From Verrucomicrobiota bacterium (lineage in GTDB: Bacteria > Verrucomicrobiota > Verrucomicrobiia > CAIQCK01): a stretch of 64,000 nucleotides of DNA. Made by a program: the position numbers and the translations under genes. Below are positions 16,734 through 25,426 of this stretch, piece after piece (the stretch's first letter is position 1; every line of letters starts with the position of its first letter). Location of the stretch: positions 124,001-188,000 of the forward strand of contig JAPLTX010000021.1 of assembly GCA_026397915.1 (NCBI GenBank), read 5' to 3'. Below the pieces are notes generated by a model. That model was given only the letters and a program-made list of their open reading frames with translations, did not search any database and had not been told where the DNA came from.

Positions 16734-17720
16734 TTACTTGGATTGTGCCGACGCGCGTCGCTTCGGTGGCTGGATCATCAGTGATTCGATGACCGCGGCA
16801 AGTTTGGCAGGGTCGCCTTTGATCTTTACGCAGTAGTGGCGGGTGATGGGACCTTGTTCCCACGTGGTGACGCCTTCCTCATCCACGGTCACGCGACCGC
16901 CGCGGACGGCTCTCCAGAACTCCGGTTCCGGGCCGCGCACGGCGTAGAGCACAGCACCCTGGTCCCAACTCGGCTGGCCGCCTTCGATGGCGGGGCGTTT
17001 GCCGAACGGCTTCAATTCGTAGGCGCGGCGGACGGGATTGTTCTTCGGCGTCTGCTTCAGCCCCGCACCGGTGATGAGGACGTTGCCAATTTCCCAACCG
17101 TGCCAGACGAGTTCGGTGGGCCATTCCGTTGCGACGACGCGCGCGGCTTCACGATGCGTGCGGATATTCGTCTCGGGCCGCTTGTTTGTCGGGAATTCGC
17201 CGCCCATCACGACGAGCCGATGCACTTTCGTCAACACCAGCGCCGCTTCGCGTCGCCACAGCTCGGCGAGGTTGGAGAACGCGCCGACGCTACAAATCGT
17301 GACGCTGTCGTCAGGTTGCGCGGTGAGCACGCGGCGATACACGTCGAGCGCATCGGGCATCTGGTCGTCGGGTTTGGCGTCGTGCGGGAACTCGTCGCGC
17401 AACGCGCGCGTGTAGGCGCTGGTGCACTGGAGGTCGGTCGGGCCGACCTTGTCGGTGCCGATGGGGATATTCGGCCGGCCGTAGTAGGTGTTGATGGCGT
17501 CCACGGCGGCGGCCGAGGCGTTGGTCTTGTCCTTGCGGTTCGTGACGACGGCGAGCAGTTCGCACTCGCCGCGGTCGGCTAGGGCATGAAGCACCGCCAA
17601 CGCGCCAGCGTCGTCGCAATCGCCCGACATGTCGGTGTCGAGAATGACGCGGACGGGCGCGGCCGTCGCGCTGCTAACAACCCACAGGAGACTCGTTAAC
17701 AAGATGACGCCAGCTTTCAT
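16734..17720 (-). CDS. Secreted nucleoside hydrolase-like protein
   Basis: A 328-residue member of the inosine/uridine-preferring nucleoside hydrolase fold. It has a signal peptide (MKAGVILLTSLLWVVSSATA) and the calcium-binding Asp cluster DTDMSGDCDDAGA (Asp28, 30, 34, 36, 37). KVHRLVVMGGEFP matches the later core strand. It would hydrolyse an N-glycosidic or related bond outside the cytoplasm; exported versions are common in Planctomycetota and Verrucomicrobiota and their substrates are unclear. The ATG overlaps the stop of the upstream GH10 gene by 4 bp (ATGA), so the two are translationally coupled and probably serve the same plant-polymer breakdown. The longer in-frame start is rejected because the signal peptide begins at 17720. 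Confidence 0.85.
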   Translation of the reverse strand: MKAGVILLTSLLWVVSSATAAPVRVILDTDMSGDCDDAGALAVLHALADRGECELLAVVTNRKDKTNASAAAVDAINTYYGRPNIPIGTDKVGPTDLQCTSAYTRALRDEFPHDAKPDDQMPDALDVYRRVLTAQPDDSVTICSVGAFSNLAELWRREAALVLTKVHRLVVMGGEFPTNKRPETNIRTHREAARVVATEWPTELVWHGWEIGNVLITGAGLKQTPKNNPVRRAYELKPFGKRPAIEGGQPSWDQGAVLYAVRGPEPEFWRAVRGGRVTVDEEGVTTWEQGPITRHYCVKIKGDPAKLAAVIESLMIQPPKRRASAQSK

Positions 17721-19042
17721 GGTTGGACGATAACTTGGTTCTTTGCACCCCGCTGCAAGCAGAACGTCCCTTCCACTTTCTTGCTGCCGACACGGGTCGT
17801 GTAGCCATACGTGCCATGGAAGCCGCGGAAGCTGGCTTTGCCGTTGGCGTCGGTCGTGAGCGTCAGGCGTGTCTTCCACTCGTGGTTGATGAGCCGGTCC
17901 AGTTCGCGATAGGCGGGCTTGGGGTTCATCTCCTTATCGAGCAGGCCGCCGAGAGCCTTGTTTTCGTTCTCGTAAGCGGTGCCGTCGCCGAGGTTCCACC
18001 ACGTCACGCCCGCCATCATTGGTGTGCTGAACCAGAGGCGATAGAGGTTGGCGACGATGGCGGCTTGCAGTTCCGCGCCGTTTTCGCCAACGCCGGGGAT
18101 GGTGATCTCAGTGATGTAGAGCGGCAGGCCGAGCCGGCCGAGTTGACTGTAAACATCCTGAAGATGGGCCGGCACGTAGAGCTTGCCGCTGAGCACCGAA
18201 TCTCGGCTGACATGAAACTGCATGCCAATGCCTTCGACGCGCACACCGCCCTGCAACAACTCCTTCACCAGCGCCATGTAATCGTAAGTGTCGTAGTGAG
18301 CCTGGAGTTGGCCGTCGTTGATCATCAGCTTTACGTCTTTCGGGAACAGCCGGCCCGCTTCCTGAAAACACCACGCGAGATAGTCATCCGGCACCGCGTG
18401 CCATTCCTGAAAGTGGACGCGGCGTGGAATCTCCTCGTTCACCGCGTCCCAAATCGGTATGTCGCGCTTGTAGCGTGCGGCGATCTCCGCCATGTGTTTC
18501 GCTCCCTGCCGCCGGAACGCTTCGGCGTCCGTCCGCGCCGTCCAGTCTGGCATGAACTTGTTCTTCGCATACATCAGCGCATGGCCCTTCGGCGTGATGC
18601 CGTTGGCCTTGCACCACTTCACCAGCCGATCCGGCGGCGGACGACGCCAGATGCGCGGTGAGTCTTCGGCGAAGCGGTGCTTGCCTTGTTCCGGCTCCAA
18701 GTCGCGCCAGTAGAACGGCAGCGTGGCGAAGTTGAAGAGGTTGGTGAACGCACACTCATACTTCGCGTTCAACTCCGGTGTGGGCAGTTGGTCGAGCACA
18801 AACAGGTTGCAACCGAACAGGAACTCATGTGCCTGCTGCCGCACCTCCACGGTCGCGTTCGCCAACGGTTTGCCATCCTTGCCGATGACCTTGATGGTCG
18901 CGTCGCCTTTGCGGTGCTTCTCGATGTCGCGGTCAATGCGTCCGGCCACGGCCGGGTCGTTCCAGAGCCTTTGAAACGTTTCGGGTATTTCCGCCTGTGT
19001 CGCCGCGGTAAAGAGGAGGGATGCGAAGACGATGGTTTTCAT
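17717..19042 (-). CDS. GH10 endo-1,4-beta-xylanase
   Basis: A 441-residue secreted GH10 enzyme that cleaves the xylan backbone. After the signal peptide (MKTIVFASLLFTAATQA) comes a small beta domain (about 40-75), then the barrel. The acid/base is Glu203 in WDAVNEE and the nucleophile is Glu312 in LYITEI; both match the family. TWWNLGDGTAYENE near 365 and a C-terminal beta segment (LTTDANGKASFRGFHGTYGY) follow, a common verrucomicrobial/planctomycete layout. The ATG at 19042 is preferred over 19072 because the extra residues would be encoded by the palindrome at 19049-19067. It is the first gene of a two-gene operon with the nucleoside hydrolase and is divergent from the sialidase-like gene. 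Confidence 0.92.
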   Translation of the reverse strand: MKTIVFASLLFTAATQAEIPETFQRLWNDPAVAGRIDRDIEKHRKGDATIKVIGKDGKPLANATVEVRQQAHEFLFGCNLFVLDQLPTPELNAKYECAFTNLFNFATLPFYWRDLEPEQGKHRFAEDSPRIWRRPPPDRLVKWCKANGITPKGHALMYAKNKFMPDWTARTDAEAFRRQGAKHMAEIAARYKRDIPIWDAVNEEIPRRVHFQEWHAVPDDYLAWCFQEAGRLFPKDVKLMINDGQLQAHYDTYDYMALVKELLQGGVRVEGIGMQFHVSRDSVLSGKLYVPAHLQDVYSQLGRLGLPLYITEITIPGVGENGAELQAAIVANLYRLWFSTPMMAGVTWWNLGDGTAYENENKALGGLLDKEMNPKPAYRELDRLINHEWKTRLTLTTDANGKASFRGFHGTYGYTTRVGSKKVEGTFCLQRGAKNQVIVQP

Positions 19043-19048
19043 AATAGT

Positions 19049-19102
19049 CATCACGCTCTGCGTGATGTTCATTCATGATGAACCGCCACGCGGAGCGTGA
19101 TG
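19049..19102. repeat. Pair of REP-like palindromes in a divergent promoter region
   Basis: CATCACGC-TCT-GCGTGATG (19049-19067) is a perfect 8-bp-arm palindrome. About 20 bp on, CACGC-GGA-GCGTG (19087-19099), extended by ATG, looks like an inverted relative. They lie between the divergent starts at 19042 and 19170, so they could be REP elements or an operator. Confidence 0.7.
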
Positions 19103-19169
19103 ATTATTTTGGCGAAACGGCTATACCGTTGCAATCATTCTTCCGGTCGTTACACTGCGGCCCACAAAT

Positions 19170-21824
19170 ATGAAAAGCACTGTCATCACGCTCCTGGCTT
19201 TTTGTGTCGTCGCGCAGGCCGCCACGCCGTTGCCGCCCCTCATCCTCAAACCCGGTCCCGAATACGCCGACGAAGCGCGGATGTTTCAAGGCATCCCGGC
19301 CATCGAGCGCGCGGCCAACGGCCGGCTCTGGGCCGCTTGGTATGGCGGCGGCGTCACCGAGGACAAACACAACTACATCCTCCTCGTTACCAGCGGCGAT
19401 GACGGCAAGACCTGGCAGCGCGCGCTCATCTTCGATCCCGACCGCGACGGGCCGGTGCGCGCGTTCGATCCCTGCCTTTGGCACGATCCCAACGGCAAAC
19501 TCTGGCTTTTCTGGGCGCAACGCCCTGACAGCAAGCCGGCCGACCTTGTCGCTATCACTACAACCGAGTCGGGCAAGGCCGATGCGAAGTGGTCGGCGCC
19601 GCGGCGGGTTTTCGAGGGCATCATGATGAACAAGCCAACGGTGGTCGCTGACGACCGCTGGTTGATGCCGGCGGCGGTGTGGTTCACCAACGGCAGTTCA
19701 CGCGTTATCGCCAGCTCCGACCGCGGCGCGACATTTAAGCAGGTCGGCGCGGCAAACGTTCCCAACCCGAAAGATCGCCAGTGCGACGAGCACATGATCG
19801 TCCAGCGCAAGGATGACTCGCTCTGGATGCTGGTCCGCACCCGCTACGGCATCGGCGAAAGCATCTCGAAAGATGGCGGCAAGAACTGGAGCGACGTCGC
19901 GCCGTCCACGATCCCGCATGTGGTTTCGCGCTTCTTCATCCGCCGGCTCACCAGCGGCAAGCTGCTGCTCGTGCGGCACAATCCGCCGGAGAAAGCCAAA
20001 ACCCGATCGCATCTGACGGCATATCTCTCCGACGACGACGGCCGCAGTTGGAAAGGCGGCCTGCTGCTCGACGAACGCAAGGGTGTTTCCTATCCCGACG
20101 GCGTGCAGGCGACGGACGGCCTCATCTACGTCATCTACGATTTCGAGCGCACGCGCGACAAAGAGATCCTCATGGCCACGTTCACCGAAGCCGACGTGCT
20201 CGCCGGCAAAATCGCCTCGCCCAAGAGCCGCTTGCGCGTTCGCGTCAACAAAGCCAGCGGCGTCAACACTGCCACAACCAGCAAGCGATCCGCCAACGCC
20301 GACGGCGTGCCGTTGCTCGATGGTCCTGCGCCGGAGATCGAGTTTGGCGATGGCCAGGGTGACACGCTTGTGCCCGGCGCGAAGCTGTTCCTCGACCGCG
20401 ATTATCCTGCGCTGGAAGTGCCGGCGACGCTGCGCGGCAAGAAGTTCGTCCGCTTCAGCATCACCGGCGGGAAAGCCATCTGCCGCAGGCCCGGCGTCGT
20501 CTATGTGCTCACGCCCTCCGCCGGCCGCCAGCGCGACAGCCTCGCTGTGTGGCTGGTGAAGCACGGTTTCAAAAAGGTGAACATCCCCGAGTTCATGCTC
20601 TTCGACGGCGAACAGAACAGCAGCTCGGTTTTCCAGAAAGCGATGAAGCAGGACGAGACGCTCGCGGTTGGCAAATGGGGCGTGCTCGTGCTCGCCGGCA
20701 AGGACGCGAAGCTGAGCCGGCTCTCGTCCGTCGAACTCGCTGCCGATCCGGACACGTTGCAGTTGTGGGACGCGAAGGTCCCGTTCCCGCCCTACGAGGA
20801 GATGCGCGACCTCGACGTGGTGACACACGTGCAGGTCGAGCGCGCCCAACGCGGCGGCTACCACTACCTGCACGAGCCGGCCCTCGCGTGGCACAACGGC
20901 GTCCTCCACGCCGGCTGGGCCAACCACCGGCTGTTCGAGGCCAACGAGAAGGACGAACTGCTGCGCGGCCGGCGCTCCACCGACGGCGGCCTGACGTGGG
21001 GACCCGCCACGATCTGGATCGCGCCACCATCGCTGGGCGGCGAGTCGTGGAACCATCCCGTCATCATGTCGCATCAAGGCAAGCTGTGGGGCTTCTTCAC
21101 GCGCTGGGAAAAAGAAGTGCCGCGCGCGGAGATCTTCAACCTCGACGAGACGAAGCAGGCCTGGCAGGCGGTGCAGGCGCACATCCCCGGCTTCATCCCG
21201 TTCACGCCGCCGCGGAAGATGCGTGACGGCAACTGGATCATGGGCGGCGAGCTAGGCTGGACCGAAGCCGCCGTCGCCATCAGCCACGGCGACGACTTCA
21301 AGCGTTGGGACGTGGTGAAACTCCCGCGTCCCGAAGCGATGACGCTGCTATTCCCCGAGACCACGTTGTTCGAGCGTGGCGACACGCTCATTGCAGTTTG
21401 CCGGCCGAAAGGAGCCAAGACCGCCCCCGTCTCCGTCAGCAAGGATTGCGGTCACACGTGGACGACGTTTTCACAGAGCAACTTCCCGCTCGCCCAAAGC
21501 AAACCGCTCTGCGGCTGGCTCAGCACCGGCCAGCAATACCTCATCACCGCCAACCTCGAACAAGGCCGGACGCTGATGAGCATCGCCGTGACCGCGCCCG
21601 GCGGCGACACCTTCTGCCGCATCTGGAAAATCCGCCATCAGCAAACGCCGTTGCGCCGGTTGCTGGGTTCTTCAAAGGACAAGAAGACGAAAGTGGGTGG
21701 CAACACCGAGTGGTCCTATCCCGCCGCCGTCGAGCACGAGGGCAAGCTCTACGTCATCTACACCCACGGCAAGGAAGACTGCGCCCTCTCAATCATCCCC
21801 GTCTCTGCGCTGGCGGTGCGGTAG
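19170..21824 (+). CDS. Secreted tandem double sialidase-like (BNR/Asp-box) protein
   Basis: An 884-residue secreted protein made of two sialidase-like beta-propeller regions. The signal peptide is MKSTVITLLAFCVVAQA. Asp-box motifs (S-D-G-TW type) appear in the first half as SGDDGKTWQRA, SSDRGATFKQV, SKDGGKNWSD and SDDDGRSWKG, and in the second half as STDGGLTWGP and SKDCGHTWTT. A linker of about 200 residues, with FVRFSITGGKAICRRPG, separates them. Verrucomicrobial sialidase-like proteins of about 350-400 residues normally hold one propeller, so this is a fusion. Whether it cleaves sialic acid is uncertain, as many BNR proteins act on other sugars. It is divergent from the GH10 operon. Confidence 0.82.
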   Translation: MKSTVITLLAFCVVAQAATPLPPLILKPGPEYADEARMFQGIPAIERAANGRLWAAWYGGGVTEDKHNYILLVTSGDDGKTWQRALIFDPDRDGPVRAFDPCLWHDPNGKLWLFWAQRPDSKPADLVAITTTESGKADAKWSAPRRVFEGIMMNKPTVVADDRWLMPAAVWFTNGSSRVIASSDRGATFKQVGAANVPNPKDRQCDEHMIVQRKDDSLWMLVRTRYGIGESISKDGGKNWSDVAPSTIPHVVSRFFIRRLTSGKLLLVRHNPPEKAKTRSHLTAYLSDDDGRSWKGGLLLDERKGVSYPDGVQATDGLIYVIYDFERTRDKEILMATFTEADVLAGKIASPKSRLRVRVNKASGVNTATTSKRSANADGVPLLDGPAPEIEFGDGQGDTLVPGAKLFLDRDYPALEVPATLRGKKFVRFSITGGKAICRRPGVVYVLTPSAGRQRDSLAVWLVKHGFKKVNIPEFMLFDGEQNSSSVFQKAMKQDETLAVGKWGVLVLAGKDAKLSRLSSVELAADPDTLQLWDAKVPFPPYEEMRDLDVVTHVQVERAQRGGYHYLHEPALAWHNGVLHAGWANHRLFEANEKDELLRGRRSTDGGLTWGPATIWIAPPSLGGESWNHPVIMSHQGKLWGFFTRWEKEVPRAEIFNLDETKQAWQAVQAHIPGFIPFTPPRKMRDGNWIMGGELGWTEAAVAISHGDDFKRWDVVKLPRPEAMTLLFPETTLFERGDTLIAVCRPKGAKTAPVSVSKDCGHTWTTFSQSNFPLAQSKPLCGWLSTGQQYLITANLEQGRTLMSIAVTAPGGDTFCRIWKIRHQQTPLRRLLGSSKDKKTKVGGNTEWSYPAAVEHEGKLYVIYTHGKEDCALSIIPVSALAVR

Positions 21825-21835
21825 GACGCGTCGCT

Positions 21836-23119
21836 CTACATCTGGAAGACCGCTTTGGTCATCTCGACCCATCGCCTGAGCCGCGGGCGGTCGCCGTTGA
21901 TGGTGTAAACGTCGCGGAAGAGGATTTCAAGATTGCAGTCGCGGGCGGCGGCGTGGGTGGCTTTCATGTCCTTTTCCAAGCGGTCCCAGTCGGGATTGGG
22001 GCCGCTGATGGACGCGGGCGTCGGTTTGCGAGAGAAGACATACTTCCTCCCCAGCAGCTCAGCGGTGCGGGCGAGATTCGACCAGCCGGAGACGGACACG
22101 GAGCGCAGATTCGGGATCGCTTTCATGATCATTTCGAGGCGGTCATCCACGCGCTCGCAGCAGCCGTAGTAGATGAGGCCGAACTTCTGCGCGAGCTTCG
22201 CCAAGTAAGGCAGGACGAACTCGCCATACATCTCCGGCGAGATCATCTCGAACTCCTGCGATTCCGCCCACGCCCACAAGTCCTTCAGCGCGGCCGGCCG
22301 CTGCGTGTCCGCCGCCGGCAGGCCAGAGACATAGCCGTAGCTGCGCGGGCCGGCCATCTGGCTGTCGGTGTTGAAGTCCAGCAGCCCTTGCCGCTCGAAG
22401 AAGTCGAACAGCGCGAGCCGATCCTCCAGCATATACGCCATCAGCTTGTGGACCGCGTCGGGCGTGTCATAGACCCAGTAGAGCAACCGGTCGTTGCCGA
22501 TGAACCGGTAAAGCTGCCACGTCAGGCCGAAGAAGAAGTTGCCGTTGAAACCGAGGTCGCCGTGCTCGCCGACGTTGAACTCGGAGACGAAGGGGTCGTA
22601 GTTGCCGAGCCGCACGGGCAGGAGGGCGCCCATCACGTCCTGGAGCGTCGCGTGGAGGCGCAGCGTTTTCTCGCGATCAACGGCGATGGTGCGCTTGCGA
22701 AGCTTGGCGATGTCGTCCGGCGTGGCGATGGGGAAACTGAAGCTGTAGGCGATGGAACTGACCTCGCCGGTCAGCGAGCGCATTTCCACCGGCACGCCGT
22801 AGTCGGAGAACACCATCTTCCATCCGAGCCGGTAATACGGCTCGATGACCTGGTCGTCGCCGACCTCCTCCGCCTGCCGCAACCTGATCCGCATGTTCTT
22901 CTCGACGCTGCGCAGGAACGGGTCGTCGCAGAGCAGTTCGCCGTTGGTGACGTAGCCCTCGATCCAGTCGGTCTCGAAGAGGATGACCGGCCGCTCCGCC
23001 TTCAAGTCATGCACAGCGCGCCAGAGCCGTTTGCGTTCCTGCATGACGGGCAGCGACGCAAGCTCCATCCACTGCGTCGCGAGGTCCCGGATGATGTTGC
23101 GGTCTTTGGGAGAAATCAT
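21836..23119 (-). CDS. UroD/MtaA-like family protein
   Basis: A 427-residue cytoplasmic protein of the uroporphyrinogen decarboxylase-like fold. Indicators are ERPVILFETDWIEGY near the start, LLPVRLGNYDPFVSEFNVGE mid-way and the C-terminal IYYGCCERVDDRLEMIMKAI, where the Cys-rich turn is typical of the methyltransferase-like (MtaA/MtbA) branch rather than true HemE. Members of this branch often sit in sugar catabolic loci of Planctomycetota and Verrucomicrobiota with unknown roles. It is the last of a run of co-directional genes and ends 11 bp from the stop of the convergent sialidase-like gene. True porphyrin synthesis is unlikely given the neighbours. Confidence 0.7.
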   Translation of the reverse strand: MISPKDRNIIRDLATQWMELASLPVMQERKRLWRAVHDLKAERPVILFETDWIEGYVTNGELLCDDPFLRSVEKNMRIRLRQAEEVGDDQVIEPYYRLGWKMVFSDYGVPVEMRSLTGEVSSIAYSFSFPIATPDDIAKLRKRTIAVDREKTLRLHATLQDVMGALLPVRLGNYDPFVSEFNVGEHGDLGFNGNFFFGLTWQLYRFIGNDRLLYWVYDTPDAVHKLMAYMLEDRLALFDFFERQGLLDFNTDSQMAGPRSYGYVSGLPAADTQRPAALKDLWAWAESQEFEMISPEMYGEFVLPYLAKLAQKFGLIYYGCCERVDDRLEMIMKAIPNLRSVSVSGWSNLARTAELLGRKYVFSRKPTPASISGPNPDWDRLEKDMKATHAAARDCNLEILFRDVYTINGDRPRLRRWVEMTKAVFQM

Positions 23120-23245
23120 GTGGCCTTTCGCGGAGTTGGTTTCATCGTCAGAACCAGCGTCGCGCAGCCTACGCCGCTGCTATGGGATGAACAAGAGCGA
23201 AAGCCCGCTTGCCCACGGATCGCTTGCTCAAAACAGAGCGGATGG

Positions 23246-25426
23246 CTAATCGCGTTTCGGCTTCGGCAGCGGCCGGCCGGCCGCGTCGCGCAGTGGAAAC
23301 CACCGCTGGCGATCGGCCTCCGCTCCAAGCGCGGTTTTCGGGCAGCGGCGAACCAGCGCACGATAGAAAACCGTGGCGGCCTTCGGATCGCGGTTCTTCA
23401 GCCAGTCGCCGGCGGTGCAAAGCACGTTGGCCGTCTCGTCGGAGTTGTCCGGCATCAGCGCCGCCGCCTTCATCGCAAGCGACGCCGCCACGTAGCGATA
23501 ATGGAACCGTGTCTCCGGGCTGGCTTCCTTTCTTTGCGAGCGGCGTATTTCGTCCGCACTCGGCGCCAGCCCGCCCCGGAGGGAAGCGCGCCCGGCGACG
23601 GTGGGACCGTCTTCAAAGTTACCTTCGTGCATGGCCCAATCGGGCTGCGCCTCGGTGCCGATCAATTCCATGCCGTTGGTGCGGGTCAGGCAGGCTGCGG
23701 TCCACAATGCGGCGGCGCGTTGTTGAGCGGTCAGCGCGGCGGCATTGCCTGTCGCAAAGGAGCGGGCCAGTTCGTCAAGGCGCGGCTGCAACATTGCCGG
23801 GTAGTAAGGCCGCGCTTCACTGAAACGATGCTGCCGTGCCAACCGACGTGCCAGCAGCCAGCGAATGCTCTCGTTTTGCTGGTCGGGCGACATGGTGTCC
23901 GCACCGCCCCGCATTGGCACGTAGTCCGTGGCGTCAGCCGCTTTGGCAGGGACGCGTGGCCAGGCAGGCCAGTGGCGGTCCACATAGGCTTTAAGTTCGT
24001 CGGCACTGAGCACGCGTTCGGCAACATAGGCGGCATCCATCCAGAAACTTGACCGCAGCAGCGCGTCCAACGCCAGCACGTATTCGCGGCGAGCGAGCCG
24101 CAACGCGCCCAGTTCGCCAAGCACTTGTCGCGGGGTCGAAACATCCCCAACTTCGGACAGGACGTAAAGATTATCGGCAAGGCTCAACGCTGCGACGGTG
24201 TTGGTGGTTGGCGGTTGGACCGGGAAGTGTTTTGCGATCTTCTCCATCAGAGCCGCGGCGGCGTCCACGTTGCCACCGCGCAGCAACAACTTGGCCTGCA
24301 ACCATTGAGTTATCGGCGTGACGGCTGCGCGTTGAATCCATCGTTGGGCGGTTTCCATCTGACCGGCGCGATACGCGGCCAGTGCGAGTTGCTCGGCAGA
24401 CTCGACGTCACGCACGCCGGCAGACTCGGCAGCCGCCAGCCACTTTGCGCTGGGATCGCCCGCTTCGTCGCGTGGCTCCAAGCCCTCCGGATTCCACCAT
24501 TTCTCGCGGACGGCGAGAAGATAAGCCGTCATCACGCGGCGCGCCTTCGTGTGCGCGGCCAGCGGCGCAAGCGACTTCGCATCCTGCTTGAACGCAACCG
24601 CAGCTAGCCAGCGCAATGAAACAAACGCCGACTCATCGCCGGTTGCAGCTTGATCGAGATACAACTCAATCGCCGGAACCCAATGCTTCTGTTTGAAATA
24701 GACCTTTGCCTCCCATCCAAGACTCGACGCGGCCAAACCGATGCTGTCGGCAAAACCTTGCCGGGCTAGAAGGCGGGTCTGCTGAAACCACTCGACCGCC
24801 TTTTGCGGCTCGCGTTTCAGATGCGCCTTGCCGAGCATGAACGCCGCCCAGACGGAACGAAAATGACGCTCGCCAGCCGGCCGTTCCAACAGCGCACGCC
24901 ACGACGCGATAGCGGCGATTTCGTCGCCCGTGTGCCACGCGATTGCGCCGCGAAAGTAATCCGCAAATTCCCCCGGCAGACCAGTCGTCACGACAATGCG
25001 GCTTGTCGGGGCAGGAGCCGGTTTCGTCGGTGGCAGTATACGATACTGCGGGCGTTCGGATTCGCGGAGCTGTTCGGTGTAATCGGCGAGCGCCCGCAAC
25101 TTTTGTCGCTCCGCGCAATGAGTATTCAGAATAGTCTGGCGTGCGGCGGGCTTTACGCCGGCCTTTTCGAGCGCAATTTGCAGGTCGGCCAGATCCGCGT
25201 CGGCGGCCTCGCTGGCGAAGCCTTTGTCGGAGGTCACACGACGATGAATCGGTGGAGTGAGTTTCATCCGCTCAATTTCGCCGCAAAATTCTGCGGCTGG
25301 CGCATCGAGCGCGGCTTCGTCTCCGGTGAGAAATGTGTTTGGAAAATGCGGTCCGCAGCCAAATGCAGGCGAGACTGCCACCCACGCTGCAAGCATTGTG
25401 CCCGCGAACTTAGCGTTCAGGCTCAT
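23246..25426 (-). CDS. Secreted TPR-like helical protein of unknown function (CGPxFPN type)
   Basis: A 726-residue exported protein. The signal peptide ends at AFGCGPHFPNTFL, a start seen in exported TPR-type proteins of this phylum. The body is alpha-helical, with TPR/Sel1-like spacing (RSVWAAFMLGKAHLKREPQK, YRAGQMETAQRWIQRA, LLRGGNVDAAAALMEKIAKH). No catalytic motif is seen. The ATG is preceded by GGAGG at good spacing. It overlaps the 3' end of the DUF3142 gene upstream by 17 bp, so the two are co-translated. I infer they work together at the cell surface, possibly in glycan handling, but no direct sign of substrate is present. Confidence 0.75.
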   Translation of the reverse strand: MSLNAKFAGTMLAAWVAVSPAFGCGPHFPNTFLTGDEAALDAPAAEFCGEIERMKLTPPIHRRVTSDKGFASEAADADLADLQIALEKAGVKPAARQTILNTHCAERQKLRALADYTEQLRESERPQYRILPPTKPAPAPTSRIVVTTGLPGEFADYFRGAIAWHTGDEIAAIASWRALLERPAGERHFRSVWAAFMLGKAHLKREPQKAVEWFQQTRLLARQGFADSIGLAASSLGWEAKVYFKQKHWVPAIELYLDQAATGDESAFVSLRWLAAVAFKQDAKSLAPLAAHTKARRVMTAYLLAVREKWWNPEGLEPRDEAGDPSAKWLAAAESAGVRDVESAEQLALAAYRAGQMETAQRWIQRAAVTPITQWLQAKLLLRGGNVDAAAALMEKIAKHFPVQPPTTNTVAALSLADNLYVLSEVGDVSTPRQVLGELGALRLARREYVLALDALLRSSFWMDAAYVAERVLSADELKAYVDRHWPAWPRVPAKAADATDYVPMRGGADTMSPDQQNESIRWLLARRLARQHRFSEARPYYPAMLQPRLDELARSFATGNAAALTAQQRAAALWTAACLTRTNGMELIGTEAQPDWAMHEGNFEDGPTVAGRASLRGGLAPSADEIRRSQRKEASPETRFHYRYVAASLAMKAAALMPDNSDETANVLCTAGDWLKNRDPKAATVFYRALVRRCPKTALGAEADRQRWFPLRDAAGRPLPKPKRD

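Noticed and set aside
21836..23119. True uroporphyrinogen decarboxylase (hemE)
   Set aside because: The Cys-rich C-terminal turn and sugar-operon context fit the MtaA-like branch, and no other heme genes are nearby.
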